Assembly (NCBI RefSeq): GCF_018613755.1
Contig: NZ_JAGGPP010000010.1
Location: 62,001-126,000, forward strand
Source of the DNA: Arthrobacter sp. ISL-72
GTDB taxonomy: Bacteria > Actinomycetota > Actinomycetes > Actinomycetales > Micrococcaceae
Reading direction: 5' to 3'
Length of the DNA stretch: 64,000 bases
Position numbers and translations under genes: made by a program
The notes under the pieces: generated by a model
Databases searched by the model: none
What the model was told of the DNA's origin: nothing
Seen by the model: the letters and a program-made list of their open reading frames with translations, nothing else
Shown: one piece after another, positions 7,811-15,598 of the stretch
Position numbering within the stretch: position 1 is the first letter of the stretch
Layout of the letters: every line of letters starts with the position of its first letter

Positions 7811-10308
7811 GCGCCACACGAGCCGTGTCGGAAACCTTGTCGGGACCCTTCTGCTGGGGTCAAGAAGCCCACAAAGCGCTGGACAGCCTGAGCTGCCTTG
7901 GCTGCGTCGCCGTCCTCCACGGCCCTCGCGGCCTGTTGAAGACTTGCGGTGAGCTGGCTGGCTACGGGTCCGGTGATGTCGCCCGCCTCGACCAGGTCCT
8001 CAAGGACGTGCTGCAGCGCCTTCACGCTGCCCGGCATCCAGGCCGCATGCAGCGGGACGTCGGCGAAGTCCATGTCTGAAGCGAAGTAAAAGTCGGTGTA
8101 GGAGGGCTGGTTGTACGTCGTGTTCTGCCGGGCAACCTCTGCGCGGTACTGCGGATCGTTCATCAGCGTGTACAGCTTGTGATTGGTGACCTCCGTGCTC
8201 ATGAACATGCGCAGGGCCGAGCTGTCCGCGGTCCGGACCAGCATCTCCTCGCGCCAGTCGCCCACCACGCCCGCCACCAGGCTTGGTGTGCCCTTGGTGC
8301 CGTTGTTCGTGCGGGTGCCGTCCGCGGTCAACAGCCGGCCGCGCTTCCAGTCGTCAATGGTGGGGGTCGAGTCCCCGGCGCCGTTGATGATCTGCGTGGT
8401 CATGTCCGCGGCCCACTTGATGCTCATGTTGGTGCCGGGCTGGCTGGTGGTGAGCTTGTCGCCGTCGGCGGACTGCATGCCGATGGCCCAGTTCTCGATG
8501 CCGGGAACGGAAGGATCGACGTCGCCGATCATGCCGCGTCCTGTGTCCTTGCCCGAGTACGCGCCGAACAACGTTTCCCCGGTGGCGGCGTCGCGCATGG
8601 CGTAGCCGTAGGGAGCGTAAGTGGCGCCCTCATGCACGGTGAAGATTTCCTTGCCGGGGCGGTTGGGGTCGATGTCGGTCACGTGCATGGCGTCACCGTG
8701 GCCCAGCCGCGCCTCATCGCCGGGAACCGCGCTGCCGGTTGGGAGGGTGTCGAAGGAGCTGTATAGCAGCGAGCCGTCGTCGTCGATTGTGGCGGAGCCG
8801 TATACGATCTCCTGCTTGCCGTCGCCGTCAACGTCGGATGCGCTCAGGGAGTGGAATCCCTGCGTGGTGAGCTTGCCGAACTCGGGGTCTCTCCCGTCCC
8901 GGCCGTGCGGTGAGTCGTTGAACGGGTTGGACATCGGGGCCCAGCCCGAGTCGATGTTCCAGACGGGGGAGAGGTTAACCCCGTCCCAGGTGTAGGTGGC
9001 AAGGGTGGTGCGCGTATAGTAGCCGCGGGCAAACACCGCTGCCGGCCTTTCACCGTCCAGGTAGGCGACGCCGGCCAGGAACCTGTCCACGCGGTTGCCC
9101 GGCTCGATACGGGGTAGGGCGTAGTCGCCCCACATGAGTCCGTCGTCGTGCCTGCCCGGTTCGTAGGCGACTGTCTTCAGTTCCCTCCCGGTGGCGCCCT
9201 CGAAGACGGTGAGGTATTCCGGGCCGGACACGATGAAGCCTTCGAAGGCACGCAAGTTGTTGCGGGTGCTGCGCGAGGGGGCGTAGACGTCCATGAAGTA
9301 ATTGGTCAAAGCTTCGGCGTCGGCCTGGGACAGCGGGTACTTGTACTGCGGTGCAATGCCAAAGGCCTCCTCCAGCGTGGCGGGCCAGTTCCCGGCCTTC
9401 ACCTCGGGGTGCTCGGTCCAGCCCTGGAACGTCTTCACCATGTGCTGGTAGTAGTCTCCGGCACTCATCCGGTAGTCATCTGCTTTGGCGTAGCCGGCGG
9501 CGAGGTCGGACTGCAGCAGGGTGATGAACGCATCGGAGGCAACGGTGCCGTCCGGGTTGTAGCTGGTGCTCTTCGTTCCCGGGGCGGTCTTCATCATCAT
9601 CTCGGCACGCCCGTCGCCGTCGAAATCGTTGACGAGCATCTGTGTGTAGTGGGCGCCGGAACGGATATTTACGCCCAGGTCGATCCGGTGCAGGAGGGTG
9701 CCGTCCGCTTTGTAGGTGTCCACATAGGTGGTACCGGTGTAACCCACCTGCGATACATCCTTGGAGTTGTTCGGGTCCCACTTGACGATGAACTCGTACC
9801 GGCCGTCGCCGTCCACGTCCCCCACCGAGGCATCGTTGGCCGAGTAGGTGTATGCCTGCCCGGCAGGCGTGACGCCGTCGGCCGGCTTTTTCAGGGGAAT
9901 GTCTTTGAAGTCGCCATGCCAGGAGGTTGCAGTGGCGCTTTCGTCCAATTCAATGCCTTCGACGACGGCCCGCACTTGATACGCCGAGGCGGCACTTCCT
10001 GCGGTGTCCAGGTAGTTCGTGCTGTCCGTGACCGTGGCGAGCTTCTGCCCATCCCGGTACACGTTGAAGTCGGTGCCGGTGAGGCCAGTGCCCGACGAAC
10101 CGGTGGCCTCGTGGCCGAGGAGCCGCCAGCTCAGGAAGACTCCTTCGCATGTGCCTGCAGCCACCAGCCCACGGTCAAGATGGTCCAGCTGCGTGCCCTG
10201 CCTAGGAGAAGAAGGCGCGACGGCGGAGGCAGGCACGGCGAGGCAGCCAACGGTCAGGGCAACGCTGAAGGCAGCGAGGAGGCGAACAGAAGCCCTCTGG
10301 GGATTCAT
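7767..10308 (-). CDS. secreted rhamnogalacturonan lyase (PL11 family), frame slip near the 3' end
   Basis: Cleaves the rhamnogalacturonan-I backbone of pectin by beta-elimination outside the cell. An N-terminal signal peptide (LLAAFSVALTVGCLAVPASA) is followed by the PL11 beta-propeller with repeated calcium-loop motifs (DVDGDGRYEF, DFDGDGRAEM, DVDGDGKQEI) and blocks such as GDWREEMLVRT and TLMNDPQYRAEVARQNT. Downstream of residue 765 is a short helical tail. At 7842-7844 a run of three G (plus strand) looks one base too long: removing it lets the tail read DKVSDTARVALNYNAQN and stop at TAA 7767-7769, 847 codons in all. As given, the frame instead runs on to 7552. A LacI-like palindrome lies 23 bases upstream of the start. 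Confidence 0.9.
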
Positions 10309-10630
10309 CGGGGAATCCTTTCACTAGGATGGCAAACGCTTTCCCGAGAAACTTAGAGGGTGGCGCGAGCAAAAACAAGCCTTGCTTTCGGGGCGAAGAC
10401 CGCCCAGTGAAACGATGCATGCGTGCTTGCGCCCGGCGGTAGAGAGACGCCTTCCGTGGAGACGTTGACGTAATGCAGCTCACCCTTTACGATTAATGAA
10501 TCGATTCAAATGCGCTGGCCCCTGGCTTGCGCTTTGGCTTTCCGGCCGCTCGAACAATCACGATCATGAAGATCATCCGGAATGGAAACAGTCCCGGTTC
10601 CTTGCCAATGACGACGAAGGAAATCAGCCA
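10309..10630 (+). other. 322-base divergent promoter region with a second palindrome
   Basis: Spacer between the lyase and an MHS-type transporter. Besides the lyase operator it holds the perfect 12-base palindrome TGAATCGATTCA at 10497-10508, also LacI-like, 120 bases upstream of the transporter start. The two palindromes differ, so two regulators, or one tolerant regulator, would be needed. No gene is visible, although the transporter frame is open upstream to 10496. Confidence 0.5.
10331..10345 (-). promoter_or_regulatory. putative LacI-family operator upstream of the lyase
   Basis: GGGAAAGCGTTTGCC on the minus strand, an imperfect palindrome centred on CG with the A/G-rich left arm and T-rich right arm typical of LacI-family or CRE-type sites in pectin and sugar genes. 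It lies 23 bases upstream of the lyase ATG. No regulator gene for it is in the window. Confidence 0.5.
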
Positions 10631-12016
10631 ATGAGCATTACGCCCCCAGGGGATGTCCGCTACAACCTCGAAACCAGCATTAGTCGCAGGGACCCCAAGA
10701 AGGCTGCGATGAGCGGCTGGATCGGAAGCGCACTTGAGTACTACGACTTCGCGTTGTACTCGCTGGCCGCGACGCTCATCTTCCCCGCCATCTTCTTCCC
10801 CTCCCAGAACCCGACCGCCGCGATCATCGCCTCGCTTGCGACCTATGCGGTTGGTTACATCTCTCGTCCGGTCGGCGCTGTGGTCCTGGGGGCGTACGGA
10901 GACAGACATGGCCGCAAGCACGTGCTCGTCTTCGCTATGCTGCTCATGGGCTTCGCGACCTTCGCGGTCGGACTCTTGCCAACCTACGGACAGGTCGGGA
11001 TCCTCGCACCCGTTCTTCTGGTGATCCTCCGCCTGATCCAGGGGTTCGCAGTCGCAGGCGAGCTCGGCGGTGCTAGCGCGATGATCGTCGAGCATTCCCC
11101 GGATGCCAAGCGCGGCTTCTTCACGAGCTTCAGCCTTCAGGGCACCCAGGTCGGCTCGATCCTGGCCACCGCTGTCCTGCTTCCGCTCGCCGCTTTTCTC
11201 CCCGACGACCAGTTTGAGATTTGGGGATGGCGCATCCCGTTCCTGCTCAGCGCCATCGTGATCCTGGCCGGGTATTTCATTCGTCGTCGGGTGCAGGAGC
11301 CCCCGGCGTACGTAGCGCAATCCGAAAAGGGTGAGGCGAAGCGCCGGTTCCCGCTCTTTGACCTGCTGCGCACCCACCCATGGGTCATGGTCCGTTGTGT
11401 CATCATGACGTTCACCAACGTGATCGGCATGGCAACCCTCATCTTTGGCGTGTCCTACGCAACCCAGAAGGGCTACGGCATCGGCTACTCCAGCAGCGAG
11501 TTCCTGTGGGTGACGCTCATGGCCAATTTGGCTGCAGTGGTGACAATCCCGATGTTCGGCGCGCTGTCCGACAGGATCGGCCGGCGGACGCTCATGGTGG
11601 CGGGCGGTATCGGTGGCGGTCTGCTTGCGGGGGGATACTTGTGGGCGATCGATCAGAGGAGCCTTGTGCTCGTCTTCGCGTGCGTCGTGATCGTGCAAGG
11701 AATCTTCTTCCAGATGTGGAACGCAACCTTTGCCACTTTCTTTCAGGAGCAGTTCCCTATGCGGATCAGGGTGACCGGGTTCGCGGTGTCACAGAACCTC
11801 GGCCTCATGATCGCGTCGTTCTTCCCGAGCGTCTTCACGGCGATCGCTCCGCCCGGGTCGACGAACGTTCCGGTCGTCATCGGGCTGACCACGTTCGGCA
11901 TTTGCCTCGTCGCGGCGTTTGCTACCCTCCTGTCCTCCGACACCAAGGGCAAGTCGCTCGAAGACCTCGAAGTTCATAAGGCCCATTCGCGACCACTCAG
12001 GAGCGGGCGGGCATGA
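10631..12016 (+). CDS. MFS transporter, metabolite:H+ symporter (MHS) family
   Basis: 461 residues with 12 predicted membrane segments. MHS features: WIGSALEYYDFALYSLAA at the first helix, the loop motif GAYGDRHGRKHVLV after helix 2, GFAVAGELGGASAMIVEH, and GALSDRIGRRTLMV in the second half. Family members import organic acids, betaines or proline. The ATG at 10631 follows GAAGGA by nine bases and matches the usual N-terminus, so I prefer it to the upstream TTG/ATG options. Sharing a promoter region with the rhamnogalacturonan lyase suggests uptake of a sugar acid or other pectin breakdown product; this is inference. Confidence 0.88.
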   Translation: MSITPPGDVRYNLETSISRRDPKKAAMSGWIGSALEYYDFALYSLAATLIFPAIFFPSQNPTAAIIASLATYAVGYISRPVGAVVLGAYGDRHGRKHVLVFAMLLMGFATFAVGLLPTYGQVGILAPVLLVILRLIQGFAVAGELGGASAMIVEHSPDAKRGFFTSFSLQGTQVGSILATAVLLPLAAFLPDDQFEIWGWRIPFLLSAIVILAGYFIRRRVQEPPAYVAQSEKGEAKRRFPLFDLLRTHPWVMVRCVIMTFTNVIGMATLIFGVSYATQKGYGIGYSSSEFLWVTLMANLAAVVTIPMFGALSDRIGRRTLMVAGGIGGGLLAGGYLWAIDQRSLVLVFACVVIVQGIFFQMWNATFATFFQEQFPMRIRVTGFAVSQNLGLMIASFFPSVFTAIAPPGSTNVPVVIGLTTFGICLVAAFATLLSSDTKGKSLEDLEVHKAHSRPLRSGRA

Positions 12017-12410
12017 GCTCGGCCATGATCGAGGGACCGAGTCGCAGCTCGCGCCTCCCCCCGCCCATTTTGGAGCGCCGATACTGGACCATTCGTCTGC
12101 CTGACCCGGCTCGGGGCGCCGGGCCTTTGGGCGGCAGGGCCTGCGGTGAACGTCTCTAATTGTCCAGGGTTCTCTGGACAATTAGGCGAAGAAGCTATTT
12201 CCGGCAACCTGATCCTGACATAGGGTGAGAAGCACCACAGGAGATGCGGAATCGGGTCCGATGAGAGCGAGAGATACGAGCATGATCCTTGCCGGCAGCG
12301 CCCTTGGGCGACCTTTTGGCAGTCATGTCATTTCCTGCCGGCCGCCAAAATACTCAGGGCGGCACGGACGCAAAACCAGCATTTCCATCCGCCAAACGAA
12401 GGAGACTCTC
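12017..12410 (+). other. 394-base intergenic region with a perfect inverted repeat
   Basis: No gene is recognisable. It carries the inverted repeat at 12156-12185 (listed separately) and the leader of the small membrane protein gene at 12411. Confidence 0.5.
12156..12185. repeat. 12-base perfect inverted repeat
   Basis: ctaattgtccag, six bases (ggttct), ctggacaattag. It is markedly AT-richer than its surroundings and has no T tract. It is 140 bases past the transporter stop, far for a terminator, and could be an operator or a recombination site. Confidence 0.6.
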
Positions 12411-12557
12411 GTGTTGCTTTGGATAGCCATCATTATCGCGGTTCTCTGGCTTCTCGGCCTGCTCGGCAACATCGGCGGCGGGTTAATTCACTTGCTTTTG
12501 GTGATAGCCGTGGTCGTCCTGATCTTCCACTTCATTCGTGGCAGGTCCCGCGCCTAA
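12411..12557 (+). CDS. small membrane protein, lmo0937-like, 48 aa
   Basis: GTG start at 12411 preceded by GAAGGAG six bases upstream. The product is almost all membrane: a first helix (LLWIAIIIAVLWLLGLLG), a glycine turn and a second helix (LIHLLLVIAVVVLIFHFI) ending in the basic RGRSRA. This matches the small lmo0937-type family found as single genes in many actinobacteria, often stress-induced; the function is not known. A hairpin terminator follows directly. Confidence 0.8.
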   Translation: MLLWIAIIIAVLWLLGLLGNIGGGLIHLLLVIAVVVLIFHFIRGRSRA

Positions 12558-12570
12558 ATTCGAAACTCTG

Positions 12571-12593
12571 TTCCCCCGCCGCGGGCGGGGGAA
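12571..12593 (+). terminator. hairpin terminator after the small membrane protein
   Basis: ttcccccgcc and ggcgggggaa form a perfect 10-base stem with a 3-base loop, 14 bases past the stop. Confidence 0.7.
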
Positions 12594-12643
12594 TACGACT
12601 GCCCGGCCACATTCGCAGTCTTTCCGGACGGGCAACGTTGCCT

Positions 12644-12905
12644 CTACAAACGCGCCCGCAGTTGAATCCGCCCTTCTTGGACCCGCGCCTCGTAGCTTGG
12701 TTCAGGCGAGCTTGCCGGTCCATGCACGACGCTGCCGTCGACGAGGCGGAACGTGCTGCCATGCCAAGGGCACGTCACGCAGCCGTTCTCGATCGAGCCC
12801 TCGTGGAGGGGACCGCCTGCGTGGGTGCATGTGCTGTCAAGGGCGACGATCCGGCCGCCGTCGCGGAGGACCATCACCTCTACATCCCCCGAAGGGAGTA
12901 GTTTC
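12644..12905 (-). pseudogene. Rieske [2Fe-2S] protein, C-terminal part only
   Basis: The frame encodes SGDVEVMVLRDGGRIVALDS, then CTHAGGPLHEGSI and CPWHGSTFRLVDGSVVHGPA, i.e. both halves of the Rieske cluster motif (C-x-H and C-x2-H). In relatives this domain follows at least 30 further residues of the domain start, often after a DUF2231 membrane domain. Here homology stops at about 12900, where an oppositely oriented flavin reductase gene begins, so the 5' part has been lost at that junction. The frame stays open upstream to 13000, but those residues look unrelated. Confidence 0.7.
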
Positions 12906-12906
12906 A

Positions 12907-12963
12907 ATGGTGAATATCGCGGTGGTTGTTGGCAGCACCCGGCCCGGACGTCGGAGCAACATC
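12907..12963 (+). pseudogene. NAD(P)H-dependent FMN reductase, first ~18 codons only
   Basis: ATG at 12907 after GAAGGGAG, followed by VNIAVVVGSTRPGRRSN, the flavodoxin-like phosphate-binding start of NADPH-dependent FMN reductases (usually about 190 residues). From about 12960 the sequence no longer resembles the family. The bases to 13100 include a short hydrophobic reading frame (GGLLAVLAGSFASACLWIVV, plus strand, ending at about 13101) that may be another gene stump. Confidence 0.55.
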
Positions 12964-13069
12964 GATCCCGTTCGAGGCAGGCACCAGCCAAATGGAGCAC
13001 CGCTGAGTCGCTTGGTGTCGGTGGGGCGGCCTGCTCGCCGTCCTTGCGGGTTCGTTTGCTTCAGCGTGC

Positions 13070-13828
13070 CTATGGATAGTCGTCAGTGGAGTCCAACAGT
13101 GAGTCCTTACGCCCGTGCTCTTCGGCAGCCGGAAGTGCGGTGCCGGTTCCGGCGGTCGGAACCGCGGGAAATCTGGACGCCATATCGTGCACGACTGCCT
13201 GCAGGTAACGCATGGCCGATTCGTTCGTGAGCCCGAACTCGCGAATCAAGGTCCAGACCGCCAGCTCAATTACGGAAAGAAGGGTTTGTCCGGTGCCGGC
13301 CCCGGCTTTTCGTCCCAGCTCCAGCAACAACTGACAGACCTTGGTCAAGCGGCGCGTGAAGGCAATCGCTGCCACAACATCAGCGCTGGTGAACGCGTGG
13401 GGACAAGCTCCGTATAGGCTGAACGCGGCACTGGCCTCCTCCACGGTCATGGGGACCGAGAGTACCGAACCGATGCCCTGGCTGGCGACGGCTGCTGAGA
13501 ACCCCGGCCATCTACGGTCGACGGCGGCATCGGGTATGTGGATGAATTCCCCGCCGGCTACGGCGGCGCGGGCAGGACCGTCAGCGAACTGCCGTTGAAC
13601 GCCGTCGATCTCACATGCCTTGCTGGAGCCTGATGCCCAGTTGCGGAGTTCACCTGAACCCACCTGTGTGATGGCCCACAGAAAACCGCGTGCCTGCCCG
13701 CCCGTTTCGCCCAGGAATTCCTGTACCGCATCAATCAGGAACGCCTGCACGTCAGGGCTGTCCAAGATCGCGACAGGGAAGATGCCTCCGGCTTCGGGTC
13801 GGCTGTTCAAGGAGGCTGCTTCGGCCAT
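13070..13828 (-). CDS. GAF and ANTAR-like domain protein
   Basis: 252 residues. Residues 20-170 look like a GAF sensor domain (VQAFLIDAVQEFLGETG, then the central FIHIPDAAVDRRWPGFSAAV and GIGSVLSVPM). Residues 180-225 (SVIELAVWTLIREFGLTNES, then AMRYLQAVVHDMASRFP) occupy the place of the RNA-binding ANTAR helices and have a similar pattern, but the usual D-QA-G-IM core is poorly kept. ANTAR proteins act as antiterminators; whether this one still binds RNA is uncertain. It stands alone with no visible operon partner. The ATG at 13828 has no strong ribosome site. Confidence 0.75.
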   Translation of the reverse strand: MAEAASLNSRPEAGGIFPVAILDSPDVQAFLIDAVQEFLGETGGQARGFLWAITQVGSGELRNWASGSSKACEIDGVQRQFADGPARAAVAGGEFIHIPDAAVDRRWPGFSAAVASQGIGSVLSVPMTVEEASAAFSLYGACPHAFTSADVVAAIAFTRRLTKVCQLLLELGRKAGAGTGQTLLSVIELAVWTLIREFGLTNESAMRYLQAVVHDMASRFPAVPTAGTGTALPAAEEHGRKDSLLDSTDDYP

Positions 13829-14162
13829 GGTCCACGCTCAAAACAAGATGCGACGGCCTACTTCAAAACCTGTAGCAACAGCATACGACTAACCGCCGGT
13901 TTCTGCGCATGCATTATTCCGCGCGGTCAGAACGAGGCCTAAGCCCATCCATTGAATCCAGTGTCTTTGCAGTCTTGGTCGCAGTTCATGCGTTTATTTA
14001 GGCGCAACGGGCGAACCACTGCTTGCTCCGCATCCGCTGGACGGGCCGGGCGGGGGAAGTTCATTGACCTGTTCGTCGCTCAGGGGATGCAACATGAGTC
14101 CCCGGCCGGTGATGGCCGGGGACCGCGGGGCGGGACATCCGTGCACAGCCGCTGCATGTGCG
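13829..14162 (+). other. 334-base intergenic region
   Basis: Between the upstream side of the GAF/ANTAR gene and the 3' end of hsp20. I see no gene and no clear hairpin; the start half is AT-richer and presumably carries the GAF/ANTAR promoter. Confidence 0.4.
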
Positions 14163-14597
14163 CTACAAGGCGCGGTGGCGTTCTTCGAATGCCTGCTGGC
14201 CTCCCTTGGTCTCGATTTCAATCTTCCGCGGCGTCGCCTGGGCCGCGACCGGGATACGCAGCGTCAGGACCCCGGCGTCGTAGCTGGCCTTGACCTTGTC
14301 CGCCTCCATGGCGTCACCGAGAATGAGCTGACGGCTAAAGACGCCGCGGGGCCGCTCGGCAGCCACCAACTCAGTGTCCTTACCGAACACGTCTTTCCTC
14401 TCGGCGCGCACCGTCAGCACGTTCTTCTCCACGCCCAGATCAATCGAATCGACGGCCACCCCCGGCAGGTCGAGCGCGACGATGTATTCATCGCCTTCCC
14501 GCCATGCGTCCATAGGCATTGCTGCCGGATGGGCCGCCGTGCCCAGGACCTGTTCGGCGAGGCGGTCCAAGCGACGGAACGGATCGAGCATCAACAT
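14163..14597 (-). CDS. Hsp20/alpha-crystallin small heat-shock protein
   Basis: 144 residues, normal for the family. The alpha-crystallin domain covers about residues 25-130: MDAWREGDEYIVALDLPGV, then VLTVRAERKD and the closing AGVLTLRIPVA with the conserved G-x-L. An ATP-independent holdase chaperone in the cytoplasm. The ribosome site AAGGAGG lies six bases before the ATG. Upstream, TGATC-atcttc-GATCA (14610-14625) is a small dyad; it is not the HspR HAIR consensus, so heat regulation cannot be read directly. Confidence 0.93.
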   Translation of the reverse strand: MLMLDPFRRLDRLAEQVLGTAAHPAAMPMDAWREGDEYIVALDLPGVAVDSIDLGVEKNVLTVRAERKDVFGKDTELVAAERPRGVFSRQLILGDAMEADKVKASYDAGVLTLRIPVAAQATPRKIEIETKGGQQAFEERHRAL

Positions 14598-14754
14598 GAC
14601 ATGCCTCCTTGATCATCTTCGATCAGGCTGATCTATATCCGCTGACATAGATTTAAATAGCACCGGGCGCCGCAGCTGGCAAGAGTTTCAGGCGGGGTTT
14701 AAGCCAGTCTTTGGGCTAGCCGTGGCGGCTTGGCACCCTCCTCGTTGTCCTCTT

Positions 14755-15036
14755 TCCGGGCGAGTGTGCGGGTTGAAGCCGGATCTGATCACCCTCAACG
14801 GCGGGGGTAACGACCTGATTTTGAGACCCAAAGACCTGCCCGAACGCAGCTGGCGGGAAGCCAAAGCCGACGACATTCTTTGGGCACGCGAACACCTGTT
14901 CCCCTGGGTTCTTCAGCGCCTGAAACAACGCATATCGGAAGAAGAACACCCGATGGCAAAGCGGCCTGATGCCGGCCCCGTTTTCGGAGCCGGCATGCCA
15001 CCCCGGACAGACATCAAAGCACACCCCAAACGCTAG
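14755..15036 (+). pseudogene. SGNH/GDSL hydrolase remnant with internal deletion
   Basis: The block KPDLITLNGGGNDLI is the GxND motif region of SGNH hydrolases, which should be followed by 100 or more residues before the C-terminal helix. Instead the frame goes straight to SWREAKADDILWAREHLFPW and AKRPDAGPVF, a typical C-terminus of actinobacterial SGNH hydrolases. The catalytic Ser block at the N-terminus and the Asp/His block are both absent. So the gene is truncated at the 5' end and carries an in-frame internal deletion near 14830-14840. Confidence 0.65.
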
Positions 15037-15057
15037 CCAGAAGGCGATGGACTAGGA

Positions 15058-15492
15058 CTAGCGGGCGGCTGATGTACCGGCCGCCGCCGGGGTCAGCTGT
15101 TGCAGCACTTCCGCCCAGTTGGTAACTACGCGGCGTTCCGTGATGCGGCCGTCAACCACGCGCTCAAGGGTCAGGCTCTGGCTGGACACCGGAAGTCCGG
15201 CCGGAGCTATCCCTTGGAATTCGCCCCCGCTGTGAACCGCCGTCATTGTCACCCTGCAGGCAACGAGGTCACCCTCGGCCACCTGGTCCTCCACGGTGAA
15301 CCGGGTGTTGCTGAAAGCGGTGTTCCAGCCACGAATGACCTCGATAAGTTCGTCACGCCCGGCCGGCTCGGCGTCTCCGTGGACATAAGCCCGGAGTTCA
15401 GGCGAGAGGATGTCCTGCAGCGCGCCGTAGTCCTGCTCCTCGAAGGCCGTGAAGAATCTGCGGACAACTGCCTTGTTCTGTTCGGTGTTCAT
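15058..15492 (-). CDS. SnoaL-like / ester-cyclase family protein
   Basis: 144 residues with the NTF2-like cone fold pattern: NKAVVRRFFTAFEEQDYGAL at the start, VHGDAEPAGRDELIEVIRGW in the middle, then alternating strands. The SnoaL-like group includes polyketide cyclases, but most single copies have unknown substrates. Start chosen at the ATG at 15492, preceded by AAGGAAA; the frame is open further upstream to 15528 without a ribosome site. It is downstream of the LuxR-type regulator on the same strand with 106 bases between them, so co-transcription is possible. Confidence 0.8.
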   Translation of the reverse strand: MNTEQNKAVVRRFFTAFEEQDYGALQDILSPELRAYVHGDAEPAGRDELIEVIRGWNTAFSNTRFTVEDQVAEGDLVACRVTMTAVHSGGEFQGIAPAGLPVSSQSLTLERVVDGRITERRVVTNWAEVLQQLTPAAAGTSAAR

Positions 15493-15598
15493 CGTGATTT
15501 CCTTTCCGTGCCCCGGTGCCGTCTGCACCGGACACGCTCAAGGTACGGCTCGAGGCCTCGGTCCAACACCGTGTGCTTACGCATAAAGGAGGGGGAGT

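Noticed and set aside
9148..10356. 402-codon plus-strand frame opposite the rhamnogalacturonan lyase
   Set aside because: Antisense shadow; the minus strand has signal peptide and PL11 motifs, the plus frame has none.
10493..11698. 401-codon minus-strand frame opposite the MHS transporter
   Set aside because: Composition is charged and repetitive as expected for antisense of a membrane protein gene.
14610..14625. HspR/HAIR site before hsp20
   Set aside because: The dyad TGATC-N6-GATCA does not match the CTTGAGT-N7-ACTCAAG consensus.
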